The notes beneath the pieces were generated by a model. It did no database searches. It was not told the origin of the DNA and worked only from the letters and a program-made list of their open reading frames with translations. DNA of 29,528 nucleotides from Plantago elongata. Lineage: Eukaryota > Streptophyta > Magnoliopsida > Lamiales > Plantaginaceae. Shown one piece after another: positions 22,426 to 29,528 of this stretch (position 1 is its first letter; every line of letters begins with the position of its first letter). The stretch spans positions 1 to 29,528 of the forward strand of contig JAYMSP010001702.1 of the NCBI GenBank assembly GCA_036897095.1, given 5' to 3'. The position numbers were made by a program, and so were the translations under genes.

Positions 22426-23280
22426 TCATGTGGGTACCAAGGGCATTGTGGTACCCGTCTTGTCTTTGTCTATAGTAACAGATAGCCACTCCGGTGGAGT
22501 AGTCCAAAATATAGTCAAAAGATGCACATCATTCCTAAGATCAGTGCTATTCATCCCTAAGTTAACTCCATAACCAGCCGAAAGATGCGACTTGGTTGCT
22601 TTCACGATAAACAAACTGGATGCGAAAATGCGAAGATGATGTAAAGCCGATAAGTGGTCACATATGTCTTCAAGGATCGGGTTGTGCAAGCCCTCCACCT
22701 CCTTCCCCTGGCTCCTCAGCTTCAATCACCTGTTGATAACATAAACCGCGAACTTAGAATCAATTTGAATAATTAAAGAGGATATATTGGCATGAACAAC
22801 AAAAATCAGTCCCCGATGAATGGCTTCAAGTTCAGCAAAGTTTATAGTTGTATTTCCAACATAACCTGCTCCCGCACCAATCAAATTACCAAAACTATTC
22901 CTAATAATGAAACCATAGCCCCTGCAACCCCAAGTTTTGATAAAGGCATCATCCGTATTAAGGCAGAAAGCATTCACATCCGGAGGTATCCATTTGCAAG
23001 AAACAAGTTTCTTGGCTTTTATTTTTTCCGGGTACCTAATCTTAAAATCTTTCAGATGAAAGTGAATTTTGACAATTATTTGTTTCGGGATAATAGAATC
23101 ATGTCGTAAAAGAAAATTATTTCTCTCAAGCCAAATAACCCAACGAGTAAATAAACTGATTTGTATCGAATGATTGAGACGAAAGGAGGTTAAGATTTTT
23201 ATAAAATTAAGATCTTGAACATCGTTGGGCCAAAACACTTTCCTAACATAATCAAAAGCCTCATATTGAAAAAAAAACAT
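22426..23280 (-). pseudogene. LINE ORF2 C-terminus: RNase H-like domain, broken
   Basis: Two open pieces (22726-23280 and 22426-22725) cover the plant LINE RNase H. Visible residues are the first Asp in LNTDDAF, the Glu in AELEAI and the Asp in IQIDSK. The fourth catalytic Asp of the usual HxxREANxxAD block is not evident. The end TPPEWLS..I is the typical last block of plant LINE proteins. A stop after VINR separates the pieces. RNase H would remove template RNA during reverse transcription. Confidence 0.75.
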
Positions 23281-23306
23281 GAGATTGGGTTTCAGTGATG
23301 TTTTTT

Positions 23307-23756
23307 CTACAAATATGGGGATTCGAGAATTTTTTCTTTAAAAAGACGAGAAGAAGTAGGAAGTTTTTCAAAAAGAGCAGTCCAAATAAAAAATTTGACG
23401 TTAGGAAGAATATCAAGTTTCCAAAGTTTCATCCAAGGAATATTGGGTCTGCCATAACTATCCGAACATAATTTGTCATAAGCAGATTTCACCAAAAAGT
23501 TATGAGAATTATCATGAGGCCAAATAATATTGTCTTCTCTGTTGTCAATATGAATTTTGAGAAGAAACTTACAAAGATAAGGGGGAAGAGCACAGAATAA
23601 ACTTGGAAAATCCCAGACACCATTTCTAATAAACTGGCTAACTTTGCTACCCCTTTTATGATCCACACTGACAAAATGGATTAACGGACCAAGACAAGTC
23701 CAGTTATCAAACCAGAAATCAATAAAACTCCCATTTCCGAGTTTCCAGCACAACAA
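23307..23756 (-). pseudogene. LINE ORF2: zf-RVT region
   Basis: A 149-codon open piece with the zf-RVT style found between RT and RNase H in plant LINEs: GNGSFIDFWFDNW near the start, then DNSHNFLVKSAYDKL, WMKLWKLDILPNVKFFIWTA and KLPTSSRLF. In intact elements a CxxC pair follows; here the frame ends at SPYL, just before. The frame to the left (RNase H) and to the right (RT) is broken from it. Confidence 0.75.
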
Positions 23757-24087
23757 GTCAGAAATTCAGGTATAATTTTACAAATGCAGTTCCAGATCCA
23801 ACTTGGTGGCTTTTACATTGGGCCTGAAGAACCTAACCGGTAGCAAAATATTTGGATTCCATAACTCTGGTCCAAAGGGTGTCGGGATTTTTAATTAATC
23901 TCCAACCAAGTTTACACAAAAAAGGTTTATTCAATAAATCCAAATTTCTTTTACCTAATCCTCCAAACATTTAAGTCTAGAAACCTCATCCCAATTAATT
24001 CGAACTTTAACTTTAGCATTTCTAGAGGCATTCCAAAGGAACTTAGAATTGGAGGAGTTGATTCGATCAATAGTAAAGCAAGGAAGT

Positions 24088-25256
24088 TTAGAAAAAAGAC
24101 ATGGTGTAGCAAGGGATAGTACTAGTCACCATTTGAGTAAGAACCGCTCTACCCGCGTAAGAAAGAAAATTATTGTACCATTTATCAATTTTATTAGTGA
24201 CTTTATCAACAAGGGAGTGAAATAAGTCTAACTTTTTTTTATGTCCCATTAGAAATGGGATACCTAAATACTTATCCTCTCTACGATTGTGTACAACCTC
24301 AAGGGTTTGCGTAATGTTCATTTTTAAGGTAGGAGGAGTATTAGGTGAAAATAAGATATGGTATGTTTGCCAACATATATTTTATCCCGAAGCTTTACCA
24401 TAATCAATAAGACATTTTTGGACTGTCTCTACATAAAATTAAACAGTCATCAGCAAAGTATAAAATTGGTATATAAATACCACTCTGGCTGGTCTTGAGA
24501 CCAGATAAACACTTGTTGTTCACAAGATTTAAAAGTCAATGAACGAAAAATTTCTGACATAAAATAAATAAATAAGGAGAGAGCAGGTCGCCTTGCGTAA
24601 GGCCTCTCTCAAGTATCCATTCTTGAGAAAGATGGCCATTAACTTTAACTCTAAAAGAGACTGAAGAAATACAACTGAAAATTAATTTACGAAGCTAAGG
24701 GTGGAAATTAAAATTTTCCATGGCTATTGAATAAAGTCCCATTCAAGCCTATCATATGTTTTTTTTCAATGTTGAATTTAAGAGCCATGTAGAAATTGTT
24801 AGATTTTTTTTTATTAGCTCGTGAGCAATCATAATATTATCAGATACTTGACGTTCCGGAACAAACGAAGTTTGAAAGGGAGACACTAGTTTATTTAAAA
24901 AAGGTCTCAACCTAGCAACAATGATTTTAGTAACAATCTTGTATAACACATTACAAAGACTAATGGGACGAAAGTGTCCAGGGGTAGTCGGATCACCTAT
25001 TTTAGGAATCAACGCTATAATAGTAGAATTGACTGATTTATTCATTTCCCATGATATAAAATTGTCTAACAAAATCACAATTTTTATTTCCTACAATCTC
25101 CCAATTCTTTTGATAGAAACATGCATTAAAGTCGTCAGGCCCTGAAGATTTATCAGGGTTTATAGACCAAACAGCCTCTTTAATTTCAAAGTCTTCGAGA
25201 GGTCTAAGAAGAATAGAATTATCTTCTTGCGTAAGAGCATGAAGAGAAATATTCAA
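24088..25256 (-). pseudogene. LINE ORF2: reverse transcriptase, broken
   Basis: RT blocks in order on the minus strand: NPDKSSGPDDFNACFYQ (near 25150), IIALIPKIGDPTTPGHFRPI and SLCNVLYKIVTKII (24900-25040), [29 protein letters not shown] (ending near 24600) and FADD (24446-24457), then YLGIPFLMG and YAGRAVLTQMV (24088-24321). The active-site FADD remains intact although frameshifts and stops separate the blocks. RT copies the element RNA at the nicked target. Confidence 0.85.
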
Positions 25257-25588
25257 CTATTAACACCTGGATTCAAAGATTTAGCTTGATTTTCAAAAAA
25301 AGATTTAAAAACGTCACACATATACATAGGTTCAAACACCCAAATATCATTCACATCCTTAATACCTTGAATGGTATTTATGCGCCTTTAATTAGTGGCA
25401 TAGGCATGAAAATATTTGGTGTTAGCATCGCCAAAACAGATTTTTTTTCTGTTTAGCTCGTTGAGCTCATAAGGTTTTACGTTGAGCAAGTAATAAGTTA
25501 ACTTGATTATGTAAATCAACCTATATGGGACCCCAATAACTAGGACTATAATGCAAAATAGCATCAACTTCAGCTAGTTCCTTACTTT

Positions 25589-26492
25589 TTAGATTAATGG
25601 TCTTATTAAGACTGGAAAGATCAGATAAATCCCAAGAGAATTTTTTTTCCAGAAAGAGTCGAACACAGGTAAAGAAGAAGATTTCGAACTACTGGACCAA
25701 AATTCACCCAGTTTAGCAGAAAAAGAAGGGTTAAGACACCAAAAATTCTCAAAACGGAACAATTTAGGGGGTGGGGCAAAATCAGAGCAAGTATCAATAA
25801 GTAGTGGACGATGATCAGAAACAGACGAGCTAAGATGACGCGGTATTAGGAAAGTTACGAAACCATGCATCATTACCGCAAGCCCTATCTAAACATTCGC
25901 ATATGAAATTACTCGCAAAACAACAATTAGTCCAAGTAAAAAGAGGGCCACTAAAACCAAGATCTTCAAGCCCACATTTAGACAAACAATTCCAAAATTT
26001 GGTAATACGATTTCTACAGGCTCCATTACCACCTAATTTTTCATTTGGGTGTAAAATTGAGTTAAAATCGCCCATGACCAACCATGGACCGGATAAAGAA
26101 GTACTAATATCCTAGAGTTGAGACATACCTGTTCTTGGTTTGAGGCAACTAGGTGTTGGTAAACACCAGAGACATTCAGGAAGAAAGGATCCCCAGGTTG
26201 TTTTGATTATGATATGAAAGACACGATCTTCAGTCTGGTGAAGCTGAGTATCCATCTGCCCGCTATGCCACATAGCCCAGAAGCCTCTGGTTCTAGGATT
26301 TTCCAGCATAGGAGACTGAATAGCAGTGTTTGGGTTGTTAAACCGATCCATAAATGGCTCGGCCATATCAAAACTTACCCTAGTGTCCATGACAATAGTG
26401 ACCAGAGAACGATGCTCCTGAATGAGCCTTTCCAATGCATTATGAAATTCCATATGCGCTGCACCCGTCGCATTCCAAATGAGGAACTTCAT
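25589..26492 (-). pseudogene. LINE ORF2 N-terminus: AP-type endonuclease, broken
   Basis: The domain starts MKFLIWNATGA at 26492, equal to the MKILIWNCRGA opening of plant LINE endonucleases that nick target DNA. Then come VMDTRV (usually xxETR, so the metal-binding Glu is Asp here), MGDFNSIL (near 26075) and SDHRPLLID (near 25810). An in-frame TAG just after MSQL (about 26109-26111) and a frameshift near 25840-25870 break it. The reading frame extends upstream to 26717 without domain matches. Confidence 0.8.
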
Positions 26493-26746
26493 GGTTGACG
26501 GATCAATGATTGGGTACCACACTCCCGGACGCCGCGCCGATGGAACTCTTGCAAGACCGCTTTCCAGAGGAGTCACCATTATTTTCAGGAAAGCTCCGTT
26601 TGCAGTGGGAAGGAAACATATTATGTGTTTCACATCCAGAGCATTCTGTAGTTGCATGTCCTTGTAGTTGTATCGTAAAGATACCACTCCCGAGTCAACT
26701 GGAGTTTGAATCAGCAACGGTGTCTCTGGAATGGTGGTATCCTTAT

Positions 26747-27505
26747 CAGATTGTCGTTGATCATTAGTACCTCCAAGTTGTTCTACATTTCCTCATGAGT
26801 GACAAACATCTCCCAATCGGTGGCTCCATCAGATGGTAAGGGATCACTGGACTTGCAAGTGGAATCGTGGTGGAGATGGGAACCTGAATTGGGGAAACAC
26901 CGGGATTCCTATTGGGATGGCCTGACCCCCTCTACTTGGGCTTCCTTGTTCAAACCCCCTTTGCTTTATTCCTAGAAGGTTTACTGGCTGCGCTTGCATT
27001 GCCCCGCCGTGTCCGCGTCCTTGAAAAGTAGGGAGGTAGAATCCGGTACCCCTAGGTCTTCCCAAGCCTCGATTCTGAATCTGAGCCTGAGGTTGAAGTG
27101 GATTTGGCCTCGAGATCCTTGAATGATTGGCCTTTCCCCTTCGGTTGCCCCCACACTAGGATTTCTCCTATGCCGACGCCTTGCCGGAATCGACACTTGA
27201 ACTTATCCTACCTAGATGAAATTTGCCTTCACTGAGTATCCGTGACCATTCTGTAACACCGGAGTTGATGCATTGCTTGACTAGATATGAGCAGGAGGGG
27301 TTTGTGTCGTCACCACCGTTGATGATGTGTGATAAGAGGAAACAAAAGGAGTCGCATCTGCATTGAGAGTGGAGCTGACAGTTCCCACGGTAATAGTCTG
27401 AGCACCGGGAGGCTGATCCTCCGGAGCATTCATGAGAGTAGAGATGTATGAGAGCCATTTCCTCGAGTTGGCGCTGTGTTGGCACCGGAGCCATTTTGAG
27501 AGGAA
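26747..27505 (-). pseudogene. LINE ORF1-ORF2 linker, Pro/Gly/Arg-rich, broken
   Basis: The frames 27281-27508, 26981-27196 (same frame, separated by stops) and 26844-27065 (shifted) form one degraded coding region. It has stretches such as TTQTPPAHI, SIPARRRHRRNPSVGATEG and GRPRGTGFYLPTFQGRGHGG. The basic, Gly/Pro-rich character suits a nucleic-acid-binding part of a gag-like protein. I recognise no named domain. An ATG at 27493 (minus strand) follows a CT repeat and opens another frame (MAPVPTQRQLEEM), so a separate start cannot be excluded. Confidence 0.5.
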
Positions 27506-27511
27506 CATACA

Positions 27512-27514
<3 letters not shown>

Positions 27515-27545
<31 letters not shown>
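27515..27545. repeat. (GA)n microsatellite, about 31 bp
   Basis: An uninterrupted AG repeat on the + strand, read as CT on the strand of the LINE. It lies about 20 bases upstream of an ATG on that strand. CT repeats next to start codons are common in plant leaders, but here the position inside a LINE makes chance equally likely. Confidence 0.9.
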
Positions 27546-27548
<3 letters not shown>

Positions 27549-29056
27549 GTTTTGGGAAAATAGAGTGGGAGATGAAACGATTTGAGTGTTAACGGAAGGG
27601 ATAATAAGAGGGATAAAGGGATGATTTCTCTCCCACTATTTTCGGAACTTACAGAGAAATGAGTAGCTTTTGCATGCTCATCATTATTATGGCTAGGAAC
27701 TCTATCAAACTCCATATCTGCATGGCTGTGTATTAATGCCACCTCTATTGCCTCCATTGGTTTGTCATTATTCTGCCCAAATGTTTCATTAGCGTGTGAA
27801 TCCTTCTTAAATGATGTACTGCAAGCCAAATCTTTCTCCCGTTTTTTGTTGTTTTGTTGTCTTTGAGAATTGATGCTGATGATGGGTTTGGTAGCTGGGC
27901 CAACCTGAATGTTTTCTTGGTCCAAGATAACTGGCATGTCCAATTCAGAAATCAATACCGGCCCATCATTAGTAGCCTACTGGATCTCTTTGTTTGTTTC
28001 GTCCAAGTGCACACTATCCGGAATGTCATTCTGGTTTAATGTCTCTTCACTCAAACTCTGAAATATGTTATTTCCTCCTGCGTTTGAAGACGAAGCCTTA
28101 CCTTTTCAATGAGGATTATTCCTTTGCTCTTTGCTCGGATTTTTAGTCGAATTTCCACCATTAGTACTTGCATTACTCTTATCACTACCTTTAGCACTCT
28201 TTGATTGCCTTCGTTGGAAAGGTTTCTTGGTCACCACCCGCCATTGATCTCTGTCCTCATTAAGCTTTTGTTAGGTTTCTTGCACTAGTGAAATTTCACT
28301 TCCATTGTTAGCTGGAGCTCTCTTGCACACTAGTTTTGTATGTCCTAATGTTCCACATTCCTCACAAATAGAAGATTTAGTTTCATAGACAAACTGTTGA
28401 AATTACTTCCAATATGTATCTTCGGAAAAATTGGTTTCGTGACATCAATCTCCACACATATGCGAGCATATCGACCACGACTCCCTGAAGTAGTGTTTCC
28501 ATCCATTTTAATTGGTCGAACCAGAGTTTGGTCGATCTTAAACCAAGCTTTAGGGTGGTATAACTCCAAAAGTAAATCGGTAATTGATCCGGAGCAGCAT
28601 AAAATCAAGGTTTTCTAGATTGACATCAAAGTTTGATTTCCATTTTTGGATTGCTAGGTAGTAATCAAACAAAAACCAAGGGCCACCAACATAGGCCTTG
28701 AAGTAGTTTGCTTCAGATTCAAAAGATAAAACATAGAATCCTTTATTGAGAAGTAACACCTATTTTAGCAGTGAGACGCACATGCCTTGAAGATGTTTCT
28801 CAATAAAAGGAATTTATCTAGTGAAACCAACAGTTTGGACCATAAAGGATTTTTTTAGTGGTTTTGAAAATTCAGAATGATCACCTTCGGAGAAGGTCAC
28901 AAATGAAACATTAGAACTTAGTTGAGCAGCTTTAGTGTAAGCACTAAAACAAAGAGATTTTTCAAGATGGTGTAAACAAGCATCAAAATAAACATGAGCA
29001 AAATGACCTAAAACTTTATCCTTAAAAGAGAGGGAAGGAGAAGAAGAAAGATCAAA
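27546..29056 (-). pseudogene. LINE ORF1: DUF4283-like gag with CCHC zinc knuckle, broken
   Basis: On the minus strand: SLSFKDKVLG (near 29020), VTFSEGDH, then two in-frame TAG stops before GFYVLSFESEANYFKA and GGPWFLFDYYLAIQKW (28620-28750), the DUF4283 core. After a frameshift come KIDQTLVRPIKMDGNT and RGRYARICVEIDVTKPIF (28440-28560). A further shift reaches the zinc knuckle CEECGTLGHTKLVC (28325-28366, CX2CX4HX4C). A polar tail follows to about 27955-27600. The protein would bind element RNA. No start codon precedes the SFKDK block within the visible LINE. Confidence 0.82.
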
Positions 29057-29059
29057 AGG

Positions 29060-29528
29060 GTGAAAGTATATATGTCATAGAGACAATCGATTGAGGACAA
29101 ATATACATATTCGATTCAACATTTATTTATGATTATTGTTCATCTATAAATAGGCATTACAATATGTAAATAATATTATCTTCTTGTCTGTAATTATTTA
29201 CATATGTGTTTCCATGAGATTTATGTTATCACTAATAATGTGAGATCTTGAGTGACATAACATAACTCTAAAATGGCCTTAATCAATGATCATTGAGCAT
29301 GTGATATCGATGATGCATTGGAGATTGTCATGTGGTCTGCATCATATACTTAGAGGATGCAGTAGTTCTCACGACTACGAATTACTTGATGATTTGTGAT
29401 GGACACATGGACACTTTAGAGAGTGTTGGTATACACAGTCGAGAAACCGTTTGATGTAATCTATTTACGTGTCTACGGAAGTAACGGTTTGTAGGGTGGT
29501 GTAATAATCCTTTAACTTGAGGTTAATA
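29060..29528 (+). repeat. possible 5' part of another LTR element, cut by the window end
   Basis: The sequence changes character exactly where the LINE coding ends. It starts TGAAAGTATATATGTCATAG, has a good TATA box (CTATAAATAGG at about 29142), and contains no open frame. This could be an LTR that interrupts the LINE, or merely host DNA next to a truncated LINE. No second copy and no right end are in view. Confidence 0.25.

Larger units (their letters stand above)
22345..29059 (-). mobile_element. decayed plant LINE (non-LTR retrotransposon), about 6.7 kb
   Basis: Read on the minus strand the order is ORF1 (SFKDK block, DUF4283-like, CCHC zinc knuckle), a Pro/Gly/Arg-rich linker, then ORF2 with endonuclease, reverse transcriptase, zf-RVT and RNase H, as in plant L1-like elements. 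The 3' end is A-rich on the minus strand (T-rich at 22347-22375 on +), after a stop at about 22426. The 5' end stops at about 29059, just before the SFKDK block, without a clear start codon, so it may be truncated or cut by another insertion. Both ORFs carry several stops and frameshifts, so the copy is not able to move itself. Confidence 0.88.

Noticed and set aside
22792..23109. 105-codon + strand open frame
   Set aside because: It is the shadow of the LINE RNase H region on the minus strand.
26214..26767. Several + strand open frames
   Set aside because: They are shadows of the LINE endonuclease and linker coding on the minus strand.
27168..27512. 114-codon minus-strand open frame rich in Cys and Ser as a small secreted protein
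   Set aside because: Another frame of the same stretch gives the compositionally more plausible linker protein that resumes after stops in the same frame; Cys content here looks accidental.
1..29528. CRISPR arrays, bacterial defence systems, tRNA or rRNA genes
   Set aside because: No spaced direct repeats, no matching genes and no cloverleaf-like segments were seen; the window is plant nuclear DNA.

Overview
The window is plant nuclear DNA, most likely from a eudicot. It is AT-rich, with multi-exon genes that have GT-AG introns. It also carries a Copia fragment, Stowaway-type MITEs and a plant-type LINE with a DUF4283/zinc-knuckle ORF1. The B4-type Raf-like kinase gene has the plant family structure. 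I cannot name the species; an asterid is only a guess. There are no bacterial features (operons, CRISPR, rRNA) and I saw no tRNA.

Layout. (1) 1-299 is the 3' end of a Copia element on the + strand: the end of RNase H and a short 3' LTR. (2) At 578-646 on the minus strand is a likely first coding exon of an unrecognised, possibly plastid-targeted protein, so the Copia element lies downstream of it, apparently in its first intron. (3) 2731-7675 (+) is a 12-coding-exon gene for a 423-residue lysozyme/SLT-like protein. It is made of two tandem modules, and the second has lost the presumed catalytic glutamate. Exons 7-11 repeat the length pattern and phases of exons 1-5. (4) 9108-11618 is repeat-rich and includes a head-to-tail duplication of a 1.4-kb unit whose second copy is internally deleted. 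(5) 11620-13870 is AT-rich intergenic DNA with one weak solo-LTR candidate. (6) 13870-20680 (+) is a complete B4-group Raf-like MAPKKK gene (PB1 plus kinase, 1171 residues), with a 5'-leader intron and an upstream ORF. (7) 21004-21508 holds a Stowaway-like MITE nested in another. (8) 22345-29059 (-) is a decayed LINE with ORF1, an ORF1-ORF2 linker and ORF2 (endonuclease, RT, zf-RVT, RNase H), all carrying stops or frameshifts. (9) 29060-29528 may be the start of another LTR element, cut by the window end.

The two complete host genes have no evident functional link. The kinase family is known from osmotic and ABA signalling upstream of SnRK2 kinases. The lysozyme-like protein has no visible signal peptide and its role is unknown to me. 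It is the most interesting item here. All gene models were spliced by hand from consensus sites and reading frame; no search or transcript data were available.
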